DNA from: Brevinema_A sp051649245
Lineage (GTDB): Bacteria; Spirochaetota; Brevinematia; Brevinematales; Brevinemataceae
Length of the DNA stretch: 64,000 nt
Direction of reading: 5' to 3'
Assembly: GCA_051649245.1 (NCBI GenBank)
Contig: JBOFGS010000012.1
Span: 62,001-126,000 of the forward strand
Numbering within the stretch: position 1 is the first letter of the stretch; every line of letters starts with the position of its first letter. Below, in pieces: positions 44,256 through 53,548 of the stretch. The notes beneath the pieces were generated by a model. The model saw only the letters and a program-made list of their open reading frames with translations, had not been told where the DNA came from and ran no database searches. The position numbers were made by a program, and so were the translations under genes.

Positions 44256-46313
44256 TTATTTAGCAGTAATTGTTGTTTGATCAACTTCGTTTTTATTTGG
44301 CGTGATTATTTCTTGTGAATCTTCTTCATATATTGATCGTTGATGATTTGTTTTTTTGTTCTTTATTTTTGTAATCTCAGATAATTTTTCTGAAACATTA
44401 TTTTTTATACTTCCCAGATCGTTAATAATAGAAAGTAGATCTTGCATATTTCTGAGAGTTTCTTTTTCAAACATCGGAATCATTATTGTTTTTTCACGTA
44501 ATAATTGAATATCATTTTGTTGTTTTTTGAGTAATTCATGATATGTATCTAAGAAACTTAAAAAATTATTAATATTATTGAATGCTTGTTCTGACATTTT
44601 TCCTTGTAAATCTGTAGATTCACAGGTTTTTGATGCTACTAATTCGATATTTCTAAAATTTTCAATAACACGTCTCATGATGGTGTGAGATTCTGTAATT
44701 AACATATGATTTTCATCTGTGATTTGTTCCAAATTAGACACCTTAGCTACTGCTATTTTGATAAAGTTTTGAATGCTAATTAATTTTTGTGAAATATCAT
44801 CTACAGCATCACTTGAAGCAGTAGCTAAAGCTCGGACTTCATTAGATACAATAGCAAATCCTTTTCCTGCATTACCAGCATGAGCTGCTTCTAGTGCGGC
44901 ATTAATCGATAAAATATTTGTTTGTTCTGCTATATCCTGAAGTAAAAGTAGTATTTCGTCAATAAATTCTGCCTCTGTTCCTGCAGATTTGATATTTTGA
45001 CTAATCGAATGCATAGAATCAGTGATAATCTTGCTTTTCTTCATCGTATTCTCAAGTTTATCCATAATGATGGATGCATTAGAAATACAAAGCGAACATT
45101 GATATTTGATTTCATAAGCAAGCTGTAGGATGTAGTAAGTTTCGTTTGATAAAGAAGTATTATCTTTAAAATCATGATTTAGTTTATCGAGAGATTCTTG
45201 AAAATTTAATATAATTTTTGAAATATATTGTGAAAGATGAGATAAAGAATTAAATGCATCTGAAGACTCATCAAAGCGTGGTAATTGATTGAGTGAACCG
45301 TATGTTAGCATCAAATTTTTTAAAGATTGATTAAAAGAATTATTGATTTTTTGTGTATGAGCCAGTGAATCAGAGATCTTTAAGATATATTTATTAAAAT
45401 ATAATGTTATTTTGTCTTGATGCGGTGATATCATATGTGAAAAATCTGCATTTTCTTGTTGTACCATTTGTTCCAGATAAATTTCAAAGAGATGCATATG
45501 ATTTTCTTCTTGTTTTCCGTACGCATTGTTTAATAAAAAAGAATAGAAAATAATAGTACCTATAGCGAGTAATATTTGAGGTATATGTGCAACTAAGTGA
45601 TAAGGAGGATAATTATTTTGCGTATAAAATCTTATGAAAGGATGGATATGAAATATGAAGATAAACATTAGTGTTGCAAATAATAATAAGGAAAATCTTA
45701 TTTTGTTATAGTATAGTTTACTGAGTTGATATGTGCAGAAACGATGTGTTTGAAAGTAATGAAAAATCATTTGATTGGATAGTTCGAAAATTTTGCTGGA
45801 AATATACCATAGAATAATAATAAAACCATTTTGTAAAATCAGTAATTGTGACTTAGTAAAATGGGGTACCAGCTGTGACGTGCCAATTTCTTTATTATAA
45901 GCAAACAATAAGATAGCTAAAGGTATCCAAAATAGATAATGAAATCCATATAAAACATAATGCTGTGAAAAAATTGATTGCTCTTCTGAATGTAAAAATA
46001 ATCGATGAATAGGAAATAGATAGTAGAAATAAGCTATTAATTGAACGATATGTGCAATGAATAAATACATTAAAAAAATAGGAATGTGAATCTTGATATT
46101 AATAATCGTAATAGTTTTGGAGTGTTCTAATAAAACATCAACAATTCCATTAGGTAGATAAAACTCTAAATAACTCCAGAGAAAAAGTAATAATGCATTT
46201 AATGGAAATAACATTAAGAGATTCATCATTATTAATTTTGTATTATTTATTCTAATATCTGATATTGTTATTGTGTAGTCACCAAATTCTTTAAAATGTT
46301 TAAAATTTTTCAT
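44256..46313 (-). CDS. Methyl-accepting chemotaxis-like protein with a multi-spanning membrane domain
   Basis: The 685-residue product has about six hydrophobic spans in residues 25-280 with no large periplasmic domain, then a long helical cytoplasmic region. The signalling tip is well kept: IAEQTNILSINAALEAAHAG followed by NAGKGFAIVSNEVRALA near residues 445-490, the site that binds CheA and CheW. Six-span receptors often sense signals in or across the membrane. The start is 18 bases after the stop of the related receptor upstream, so they form a two-gene unit. What it senses is unknown. Confidence 0.87.
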   Translation of the reverse strand: MKNFKHFKEFGDYTITISDIRINNTKLIMMNLLMLFPLNALLLFLWSYLEFYLPNGIVDVLLEHSKTITIINIKIHIPIFLMYLFIAHIVQLIAYFYYLFPIHRLFLHSEEQSIFSQHYVLYGFHYLFWIPLAILLFAYNKEIGTSQLVPHFTKSQLLILQNGFIIILWYISSKIFELSNQMIFHYFQTHRFCTYQLSKLYYNKIRFSLLLFATLMFIFIFHIHPFIRFYTQNNYPPYHLVAHIPQILLAIGTIIFYSFLLNNAYGKQEENHMHLFEIYLEQMVQQENADFSHMISPHQDKITLYFNKYILKISDSLAHTQKINNSFNQSLKNLMLTYGSLNQLPRFDESSDAFNSLSHLSQYISKIILNFQESLDKLNHDFKDNTSLSNETYYILQLAYEIKYQCSLCISNASIIMDKLENTMKKSKIITDSMHSISQNIKSAGTEAEFIDEILLLLQDIAEQTNILSINAALEAAHAGNAGKGFAIVSNEVRALATASSDAVDDISQKLISIQNFIKIAVAKVSNLEQITDENHMLITESHTIMRRVIENFRNIELVASKTCESTDLQGKMSEQAFNNINNFLSFLDTYHELLKKQQNDIQLLREKTIMIPMFEKETLRNMQDLLSIINDLGSIKNNVSEKLSEITKIKNKKTNHQRSIYEEDSQEIITPNKNEVDQTTITAK

Positions 46314-46331
46314 AATTTACTCTATACTATC

Positions 46332-48284
46332 TTATTTATTTGAGCTGAGCGTACTGTCAATAATTTGTTTGATTTGTAATTCTTTAATTTGCCATTGATA
46401 CTGTATGCTGTCTATTTTCTGCAAGGTGTTGAAATTATCTGAAATATAATTTTTATATACTTCAAGATGTTCATAAAGATCATAAGATAGTGGTTTATTT
46501 TTTGTAATATCATTACTTAATGAGGTTAAGAAATTGGTAATTGATATGGAAGATTGTTCTTCTTGTTCGAAAACATTAATATTCTTGATCACTCTATCAG
46601 TAAATGTATTGATATTGTAATTTAAAAGTTGTGTATTTTGTATTGAAATTTTTAAATCTTGAGTAATCTGTTCAGATTCTCTAATATTTTTTTCAATAGC
46701 TTCGATACTTTCTGTTGATAGAACAATCGAACTTTCAATGAAATGTTTGATAACAGAAACTCTTAGAGCAATGTTATTGACTGCATCATGTGACATGTCT
46801 GCAAGGACACGTATTTCTTCTGCAACACTTGAAAAATCAGAACTTGAAGACCCACCATGTGCTGCTTCTATTGAAGCACTAATAGACAGTAGTTTGGTTT
46901 GTTCAGTAATATGTTTAATAATATCTAAGATTTTATTAATATTGTTGGTTTCAATAGCTGTATCTTCAATAATTGTAAAAATTTCTTCAATTTGTTGTTT
47001 GATAGATCCACTAGTAGAAATAAACGATGTCAATGATGTAGTGCTTTCTTCTGTAGATAATAAACATTGGATATGTTCTTGATTCAGAGAATCAAAAGAA
47101 TGCGACAATCTTTCTGAATTTATCGCAAGACTGTTGATTTGTTTGTTGATATTTTCGAAAATTTGTTGCTGATTATTAATGCAAACAACTAGCTGCTCCA
47201 TATTATGATTAATGGTTTTTTTACTTATTGCCAAATCTATAAACATCACTTTTTGATTTTGAACCATATCAATAAATTCTGTTATTTTGTCTGTTAATTT
47301 CTGCCGATAATCTACCATCTCCGTAAAAGCATCAAATGTTTTTTTGAATTTTTTAAATATCGTTATGAAAAAAATATTTAATGAGCTAACTACACGTCGT
47401 ATGATGTTGTTTTCTTGATAGAAAAACGATATCGGTTTTAAACCATTTTGTGAAGCAAGATTTAGAAAAGAGTAGATGTTATTTTTAACATTTGAAATCA
47501 AGCTATTATAAAAGTAAATAATGGTGAGTATACAAATTATAATCATAAAAATATTACCATTATTATAATTTATGACAGAATCAATTATTGTTAGATTTTG
47601 AGTTTCTTTGCTAAGATTATCCAAATTCAATATTGTTTTTAAAATGCTTAGAATAATTAACAAACTCATCAAAACATATAAAATCGATATCTTAGGTATT
47701 GATCCACGAATATTTTGTTGAGATTGATTATCTTTATCAAAGTATTGTTCAATAGTGGTATTTGCTTCTAAAAGTCCATAAACCATAAGATATCCTGTTA
47801 CAATTTGCCATAAGACACGATAGATTGTATCTAGAATAAGTATTTTAGATTCATGTTGTTGGGACTGCTCCATAGCAATAAGATGTGTCATACTTAAGAC
47901 TATTATACTTGAAATGAGTGATAACCATAGCATTGTGTTTGGATGTGTGAATCGTTGCAGTGCTTGTTCGTATTTTACATTGTATTTTAAGTATTTTTTT
48001 ATAGGATTAATATATATAGAAATCCCAATCCACTGTATCACAGTAAAAAATAAATAAAATAATAGTGACTCGGAATGCCCGAAATTTGCAAGAATATCAT
48101 TTAATGATAACGTCTTATTTGTATAGATCTTGTTCATATTGATAAAAATTTCTTGTAGCATCGCAAAAGGAATGGAAAGCATAAAACAGATAGCATAAAC
48201 TTTACTAATAAAGACTTTTAAATAGGCATCACGTTCTTTTTTAGGATCTAAAGAAGTAGAAAATGATTTTTCTTGATTTGACAT
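46332..48284 (-). CDS. Divergent methyl-accepting chemotaxis-like protein
   Basis: The 650-residue product has the same layout as its downstream neighbour: about six spans in the first 260 residues, then a cytoplasmic helical domain. The signalling tip reads ITEQTKLLSISASIEAAHGG followed by SSSSDFSSVAEEIRVLA near residues 465-500. Compared with the canonical tip, the QTN asparagine is lysine, the second asparagine is serine, and the glycine-rich turn (GxGKGFA) is replaced by serines and aspartate; EAA and ExR remain. It may not couple normally to CheA and could act by pairing with the neighbouring receptor, which is inference. Confidence 0.82.
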   Translation of the reverse strand: MSNQEKSFSTSLDPKKERDAYLKVFISKVYAICFMLSIPFAMLQEIFINMNKIYTNKTLSLNDILANFGHSESLLFYLFFTVIQWIGISIYINPIKKYLKYNVKYEQALQRFTHPNTMLWLSLISSIIVLSMTHLIAMEQSQQHESKILILDTIYRVLWQIVTGYLMVYGLLEANTTIEQYFDKDNQSQQNIRGSIPKISILYVLMSLLIILSILKTILNLDNLSKETQNLTIIDSVINYNNGNIFMIIICILTIIYFYNSLISNVKNNIYSFLNLASQNGLKPISFFYQENNIIRRVVSSLNIFFITIFKKFKKTFDAFTEMVDYRQKLTDKITEFIDMVQNQKVMFIDLAISKKTINHNMEQLVVCINNQQQIFENINKQINSLAINSERLSHSFDSLNQEHIQCLLSTEESTTSLTSFISTSGSIKQQIEEIFTIIEDTAIETNNINKILDIIKHITEQTKLLSISASIEAAHGGSSSSDFSSVAEEIRVLADMSHDAVNNIALRVSVIKHFIESSIVLSTESIEAIEKNIRESEQITQDLKISIQNTQLLNYNINTFTDRVIKNINVFEQEEQSSISITNFLTSLSNDITKNKPLSYDLYEHLEVYKNYISDNFNTLQKIDSIQYQWQIKELQIKQIIDSTLSSNK

Positions 48285-48375
48285 CTTTGACTCTTTGAAT
48301 ATAATTTTATATAGAGATTATCTGATATAAATATATTATACACAAATTTTATTAAAAATGAAAGAGAAAAATATA

Positions 48376-48411
48376 AAAAAAGTAGTAACTCTGCTAGTTA
48401 CTACTTTTTTT
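48376..48411 (-). terminator. Intrinsic terminator of glgC
   Basis: AAGTAGTAACT and AGTTACTACTT form a perfect stem with a five-base loop, with T runs on both strands. It lies 16 bases after the glgC stop on the minus strand. Confidence 0.85.
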
Positions 48412-48426
48412 GAAATTAGCATGATT

Positions 48427-49728
48427 TTATATTTTAAAATGATCTGGAAGGATTGTTTTTGCCGGAATAACAATAATCCCATCTTTGATGATATAATGAT
48501 CATTGATTTGATTGTTAAGTTTGTTGTGATTAATAAGAGTGACATTATTACCAATACGTGCATTTTTATCAATAATAGCATCTTTAATGATACAATTTTT
48601 GCCAATACCAATATTAGGAATATTCATTTGACGGTTTAGATCCTTATCTTTGGAGGTTTCTATCCAATCAGATCCCATAATCACTGTATTTTCAATTTCA
48701 GTATTTTCTTCAATGACCATACGTTGTCCTATCACGGTATGATTAATCTTACTTTTTTTTATATGGCATCCATCAGCGATCAACGATGATTTTATATTGG
48801 ATTCTATAAAGACACTTGGGGCTGATAAACTTGGTCGGGATAAGATATTCCATTCAGGATCATAAATGTTAAATCCATGTGTTTCATGAGTGAGATCAAT
48901 ATTTGCCTTATGAAAATTTTCAAGTGTTCCAATGTCTTCCCAATAACTTTTATGAACGGCAATATGTACTTTGTAATTTTTAATCACAAAAGGAATAATT
49001 TCTTTTCCAAAATCCATCATTTGTTTTTGTTCTGTTAATAACTGATCCAATAATTCTAACCCAATCAAATACATACTCATTGATGCAAAAACAGTGTCTG
49101 GTGGTAAATTGTATTTCTGACGTAGATTTTCAGGAACATACCAATCCGAATCTAATGTCGCATCACCTGGTTTTTCCCAAAAATCCAAAATTTGATAATC
49201 CGAACTGACTTTTACAATTCCAAAAGCATCAGCTTCAGATCTTGGGACTGCTACAACACCTAATGTTAAATCGGCTTGGTATTGATTGTGAATACTACGA
49301 AGTTTTTTAAAATCCATATGATAAAGCTGATCACCTGCTAAAATAAGACCATAGTTTGCGTTTCGTACTGATTTAATATGATGCATGCCTTTACGAACGG
49401 CATCTGCAGTACCTTGTGAAAAACCGTTATTTTCTAGATTTTTTGAAGCCTCACTTGCAATAATATCAACAAAGGAATCATGAAACAAATCAAACTTATA
49501 TGTTTGAGTAATGTGTTGATTTAATGATGCTGAATGAAATTGTGTTAACACAAAAATTTTCCCAACTCCAGAGTGGATGCAATTAGTGATAGGAAAATCA
49601 ATAATACGATATTTCCCACCAAATGGCACTGCCGGTTTTGATCGATTTCTTGTCAATGGGTCTAATCTTGTCCCTTGTCCCCCAGCTAAAATAATTCCAA
49701 TAATATCACTCATGTTGATTGGATCCAT
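48427..49728 (-). CDS. glgC: Glucose-1-phosphate adenylyltransferase
   Basis: Makes ADP-glucose for glycogen synthesis. The 433-residue product has the nucleotide-binding GIILAGGQGTRLDPLTRNRS near residue 11, PAVPFGGKYRIIDF near 32, LAGDQLYHMD near 128, and the substrate-binding WEKPGDA near 194, with a C-terminal left-handed beta-helix. TAGGAG precedes ATG 49728 by six bases, so I keep the longer start over ATG 49713. No glycogen synthase or branching enzyme gene lies in the window, so the rest of the pathway is elsewhere or absent. Confidence 0.95.
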   Translation of the reverse strand: MDPINMSDIIGIILAGGQGTRLDPLTRNRSKPAVPFGGKYRIIDFPITNCIHSGVGKIFVLTQFHSASLNQHITQTYKFDLFHDSFVDIIASEASKNLENNGFSQGTADAVRKGMHHIKSVRNANYGLILAGDQLYHMDFKKLRSIHNQYQADLTLGVVAVPRSEADAFGIVKVSSDYQILDFWEKPGDATLDSDWYVPENLRQKYNLPPDTVFASMSMYLIGLELLDQLLTEQKQMMDFGKEIIPFVIKNYKVHIAVHKSYWEDIGTLENFHKANIDLTHETHGFNIYDPEWNILSRPSLSAPSVFIESNIKSSLIADGCHIKKSKINHTVIGQRMVIEENTEIENTVIMGSDWIETSKDKDLNRQMNIPNIGIGKNCIIKDAIIDKNARIGNNVTLINHNKLNNQINDHYIIKDGIIVIPAKTILPDHFKI

Positions 49729-49790
49729 GAGATACTCCTATTCATCCCATATAATATATATATTAAATTAATTTCTTTTTGAGTCTTTAG

Positions 49791-51020
49791 TTAGCATTTA
49801 TTTAGTTTATCAAAATATTTAGCAAGACCACCTTTTGATGTTTCTTTGTAAGCTTCGTTCATATCACGACCTGTTTCGATCATTGTTTGTAAAACATCAT
49901 CGTAAGAAATAGAGTGTTCAGAACCACTTAGCTCAACAAAATAAGCACATTGGATTGCTCGTACAGCAGCAGCTGCATTTCTTTCAATACATGGAATCAA
50001 TACAAAACCTCCAATAGGGTCACATGATAATCCTAAATGATGTTCTAAAGCCATTTCTGCAGCATACTCGATATGATCTATGCTTAAACCTTTTAAGAAA
50101 GTATAAGCTCCTGCTGCCATAGAACACGCTACACCAACTTCTGCAGCACATCCAGCTTCAGCACCAGAAATAGAAGCATTGGTTTTGGCAATCATACCAA
50201 TAACTCCTGCTACAGCAAGAGCTTTTTTGAGTTTTTCTTTATCTAAGTTCATCGATTCTTTGGCATAACGGAGTACTGCTGGCAAAATACCTGCAGACCC
50301 ACAAGTAGCAGCTGTGACCACTATTCCCATAGAAGCATTTTCTTCCATTACGGCTAATCCATACGCTGAAACAAGTCCTTGTTCTTGGACAACAGGACTT
50401 TTTTGTAATTTGATTGCGTTTTGATATACTTGTTTTGCTCGACGACGTATTTTTAGTGTTTTTGGTGGAAGAAATTCTTCAGTACTTGTTAATCCATTTT
50501 CAATCGATATCATCATCGTATCAAGTATTTCTTCTAAATATTCCCAAATGTCTTCAACATCAAAACGATCAACATATTCCCATAAAGAAATATGTTCTTT
50601 TTTACAATAATCAATAATATCAACCATATGATTTTGAGGATAATATTGTTTTTGTTCCTTTAATGAAGAACCTTCATCTACTAATGTTCCCCCACCAACA
50701 GAATAAGTTTTCCAAGTATAAATAACGTTATCTTGTTGATCTAATCCTTCTAAAATCATACCGTTTGGATGTTGGATAGGCACTGTTTTTTCATCAAAAA
50801 TAACTTCAAGATTATGTCCTTCAAAAGCTTTTTCTAACGCTTTATCTGTAAAATGCCCTCTTCCTGTTGCCATAAGACTTCCTAATAAAGTGACACGATA
50901 TCTGTACGCATCAGGGCATTTCTGAAGCATTAGTTGTCCGGCTCTGAAAGGACCTATAGTATGTGAACTTGAAGGTCCAAATCCAATACGATATAATTCT
51001 TTCAAAGAATTCATAATCAT
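49791..51020 (-). CDS. sdaA: L-serine dehydratase, single-chain iron-sulfur type
   Basis: Converts L-serine to pyruvate and ammonia with a [4Fe-4S] cluster. The 409-residue product fuses the beta domain (GPSSSHTIGPFRAGQLM near residue 15, GHFTDKALEKAFEG near 55) and the alpha domain (TAATCGSAGILPAVLRYA near 237, SGAEAGCAAEVGVACSMAAG near 283, CDPIGGFVLIPCIERNAAAA near 335). The cysteines in the alpha domain and near residue 367 are the probable cluster ligands. It sits 18 bases after the HAD phosphatase gene and above glgC, on the same strand. Confidence 0.94.
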   Translation of the reverse strand: MIMNSLKELYRIGFGPSSSHTIGPFRAGQLMLQKCPDAYRYRVTLLGSLMATGRGHFTDKALEKAFEGHNLEVIFDEKTVPIQHPNGMILEGLDQQDNVIYTWKTYSVGGGTLVDEGSSLKEQKQYYPQNHMVDIIDYCKKEHISLWEYVDRFDVEDIWEYLEEILDTMMISIENGLTSTEEFLPPKTLKIRRRAKQVYQNAIKLQKSPVVQEQGLVSAYGLAVMEENASMGIVVTAATCGSAGILPAVLRYAKESMNLDKEKLKKALAVAGVIGMIAKTNASISGAEAGCAAEVGVACSMAAGAYTFLKGLSIDHIEYAAEMALEHHLGLSCDPIGGFVLIPCIERNAAAAVRAIQCAYFVELSGSEHSISYDDVLQTMIETGRDMNEAYKETSKGGLAKYFDKLNKC

Positions 51021-51038
51021 ATCTCCTTTATAAATGTA

Positions 51039-51866
51039 CTAATTACTATGCGAAGCATTCAGTAATTTTTCGATACAATCTGATACACTATCAACAATAT
51101 TATTACTATATTTTTTGAGTTCTGGTTCTGCATTTTTCATTACAAATGCATTATTTTTCCCAACTGTTTCAAACATAGGAAGATCATTATATGAATCCCC
51201 AATACCAAACAATTCAAATTCCTCTCCTAAGTGATGAGCCATATTGAGGATACCTTGACCTTTAGAGGATGATTTTGGAGCTATATCAATATAGTGTTGG
51301 TTACGAAACACATCTACATATGTACCCCAACGTGATAAGATATCTTTTTTGGATTGTTCTGACACCGTTATATCTGTGTTAAAAGGAGCAATGTTTATTG
51401 TGACAAAAGAATGAGTGTATTCTTGAAAATCTTTGATAGATTTTTTGAGAGCAGAATCTTCTTGAATGATTGTTGAGCTCATTGTCATTAAACGATCATC
51501 AATTTCATAAGTATCCTTGCCATCATCCCAACAAATCGTAAATTCTTTGAGTTTATAGAAATAATTAATAATTTCTTTTCCAATAGCATTATCAATTGCA
51601 ATACTCGAAATTTGAGAAAGTCTGAGGGGATCTTTTTTATCGACATCAAAAAGTAACGAACCGTTACATAATATTAATCCATCGCAATGTAGATTATATT
51701 CTTGTAAAATAGGGATCGTCCATGTTTCTGTTCTTCCTGTGCATAATGCAAAATAATGCCCTGCATCTCTAAATTTTTTGATTGCATTCAAATCTTTTGT
51801 TGAAATTTTTTGGTCATGATGAATTAATGTTCCATCAACATCACAAGCGAGAAATTTTCTTTTCAC
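51039..51866 (-). CDS. HAD-superfamily phosphatase, Cof type
   Basis: The 275-residue product shows the HAD motifs in order: LACDVDGTLI at residues 6-15 with the nucleophile aspartate, a threonine in ALCTGRT near 43, a lysine in SSKGQGI near 204 and GIGDSYNDLPMF near 222. The cap domain between motifs is the Cof type (C2B). Such enzymes dephosphorylate sugar phosphates or flavin and cofactor intermediates; the substrate cannot be inferred. It is the first gene of a unit with sdaA. The upstream 740 bases contain no protein gene. Confidence 0.9.
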   Translation of the reverse strand: MKRKFLACDVDGTLIHHDQKISTKDLNAIKKFRDAGHYFALCTGRTETWTIPILQEYNLHCDGLILCNGSLLFDVDKKDPLRLSQISSIAIDNAIGKEIINYFYKLKEFTICWDDGKDTYEIDDRLMTMSSTIIQEDSALKKSIKDFQEYTHSFVTINIAPFNTDITVSEQSKKDILSRWGTYVDVFRNQHYIDIAPKSSSKGQGILNMAHHLGEEFELFGIGDSYNDLPMFETVGKNNAFVMKNAEPELKKYSNNIVDSVSDCIEKLLNASHSN

Positions 51867-52307
51867 TTTCCAGCCTCTTTTATTTTTTCTTTATCAATGC
51901 TTCCACATTTTATTTATATTATACATAAAATAATTTTTAAGTCAACTGTATACTTATTTTTTGAATCACTTTATCAATAGAATCATCAATTATTTAGATC
52001 ATATTTCTTTTTTATATATAAAGATGAAGTATTCTTCTTTGAATTATCTATACCTTATCTTGCTCGAAAGGAAGTAGACTTTTCATTTAATTATTCTCAT
52101 AGAAGTTATTAATTTTTGAAGATAGATTTTCACTTTTTGAAATTGTAGGGGGATGATTTATTTTTTATATGGTGCTTTTTTTTTATGATATAGCCAACCA
52201 TAATCATTTAATGATAATATATATATACTTTTTTGGGGTGTGATTTTTTATGATACCGTAAAATAATAATTATTATATCGATAAATCAGCATATTTAATA
52301 GATAATC

Positions 52308-52411
52308 AAAACAAAAAAATCCATTACCAAAGTAGCGTTTTGGCAATGGATTTAAAAGGAGATAAAAGTACTATTCGTTAAGCATAACAGCATTTTATTG
52401 ATAATTTATTA
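52308..52411 (-). ncRNA. Candidate short minus-strand RNA or attenuated leader
   Basis: A minus-strand promoter (TTGATT at 52447-52442, TATAAT at 52423-52418, spacer 18) points to a start near 52411. About 60 bases on, arms at 52339-52353 and 52317-52331 form a 15-bp stem with one mismatch, and the minus strand then runs into seven Ts. The predicted transcript is about 100 bases and contains a 13-codon frame (52393 to 52352). Alternatively it is an attenuator in the leader of the HAD-sdaA unit. Confidence 0.3.
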
Positions 52412-52548
52412 TAAATAATTATAAATTATTTATAATTTGGCAATCAAATATAACATCATTGTTTTTATTTTTGATATTATTTTTTATTTGATATTAAATT
52501 AAAAATAATATTTCCTACTTTTCATGATCATTAATAATAAATTTATGC

Positions 52549-52577
52549 TTGAAAATTTTTGTGAAGAGATATATAAT
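52549..52577 (+). promoter_or_regulatory. Sigma-70 promoter of the ROK gene
   Basis: TTGAAA at 52549-52554 and TATAAT at 52572-52577, spacer 17, 30 bases before the start codon; AAGGAG at 52595-52600 is the ribosome binding site. Confidence 0.65.
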
Positions 52578-52606
52578 TTATTATGTTTATTGACAAGGAG
52601 CGATGA

Positions 52607-53506
52607 ATGAATTTTCTTGGTATCGATCTTGGAGGCACAACAGTTAAATATGGACTTGTTGATTTATCTGGAAATGTTTCCCAAAAAAATGATTTCCCTA
52701 CAACATCTAGTAATGCAGATGAATTATTAGATAAGATTTCTCAAATAATTCTTTTATTTAAAGAAAAATACGCTATTAAAGGAGTCGGTATTTCGTGTCC
52801 TGGTGTTATTGATCCTTATGAAGGTTCTGTTCAGTGGTCTGGTACAACTATGCCTGAAGGATGGTGTACTGCAAAAATTAAAAAATATTTACAAGATAAG
52901 ACAAGTATGACTATAAGTGTTGATAATGATGTCAATTGTGCTGCACTTGGTGAAAAGTGGGTTGGGGCTGCAATAAATTATCATACTTTTATTTGTATTG
53001 CTATTGGAACAGGGATTGGATCTGGTATTATTATTAATGATCAACTCTATTATGGTGCTGGATATCAAGCCGGTGAGATTGGATATATTCATGCGAACCA
53101 AGGATGTTCTTATTTTTGGGAAAAAGAAGCTTCTACTTTAAATTTTGTCAAACGAGTAAAAGAAATTATTGCTCTTGATGATCCAGACCAAGAGATGTCA
53201 GAACAAATTAATGGTGAGTGGATTTTTGAGCAAGCACAGAAAGATAAAAAAATTGCTCATATCGTAGATCAATGGCTTGATTCTTTAGCTAAAGGGATTG
53301 CTGATGCTGTTTGTATTTTAAATCCCCAAGCAGTAATTTTAGGTGGTGGGATTTCAGGACAAGGTCAATATTTTATTGATCTTATTAAACCAAAAGTTTT
53401 TTCGTATCTCCCTACAGGTTTTAAGGTAGCCCTTGAAATTGCAAAAGCAGGAAATGATGCTGCAAAAATTGGTGCTGTGAAAAAATTAATGGATGAATTA
53501 GCATAA
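52607..53506 (+). CDS. ROK-family sugar kinase, probable glucokinase
   Basis: The 299-residue product has the ATP-binding FLGIDLGGTTVKYGLVD at the N-terminus, the catalytic VDNDVNCAALGE near residue 104, IGTGIGSGII near 134 and the ROK signature around GYQAGEIGYI near 154. The zinc motif CxCGxxGCxE of most ROK kinases is degenerate, reading GCSYFWEKEAS, though EKEAS is kept. It probably phosphorylates glucose or a related hexose, feeding pgi and eno. The ATG at 52607, not 52603, is in frame with the family start. Confidence 0.85.
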   Translation: MNFLGIDLGGTTVKYGLVDLSGNVSQKNDFPTTSSNADELLDKISQIILLFKEKYAIKGVGISCPGVIDPYEGSVQWSGTTMPEGWCTAKIKKYLQDKTSMTISVDNDVNCAALGEKWVGAAINYHTFICIAIGTGIGSGIIINDQLYYGAGYQAGEIGYIHANQGCSYFWEKEASTLNFVKRVKEIIALDDPDQEMSEQINGEWIFEQAQKDKKIAHIVDQWLDSLAKGIADAVCILNPQAVILGGGISGQGQYFIDLIKPKVFSYLPTGFKVALEIAKAGNDAAKIGAVKKLMDELA

Positions 53507-53508
53507 CA

Positions 53509-53537
53509 AATATCCTCCCAAATTTGGGAGGGTATTT
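53509..53537. terminator. Bidirectional intrinsic terminator
   Basis: ATATCCTCCCAAA and TTTGGGAGGGTAT pair with one wobble and no loop spacer. It lies between the convergent ROK and trmI genes. Confidence 0.75.
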
Positions 53538-53548
53538 AATAATACGGC

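Larger units (their letters stand above)
51867..52602. other. 740-bp AT-rich intergenic region
   Basis: No protein frame with a ribosome binding site is seen. It holds a 14-bp AT palindrome at 52263-52276 (near the rnf palindrome in style), a terminator-like hairpin at 52308-52353 oriented to the minus strand, a minus-strand promoter candidate at 52418-52447 and the promoter of the ROK gene at 52549-52577. I looked for DnaA boxes and saw none. Confidence 0.6.

Noticed and set aside
44023..44280. An 85-codon plus-strand frame after the TspO-like gene
   Set aside because: It runs through two hairpins and the whole 74-bp palindrome, lacks a ribosome binding site and overlaps the receptor gene end.
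46738..47082. A 114-codon plus-strand frame
   Set aside because: It is antisense to the signalling domain of the receptor gene, where helical repeats generate long open frames on the other strand.
51867..52606. The 740-bp AT-rich gap as a replication origin
   Set aside because: No DnaA-box cluster was seen and no dnaA, dnaN or parAB gene is nearby.
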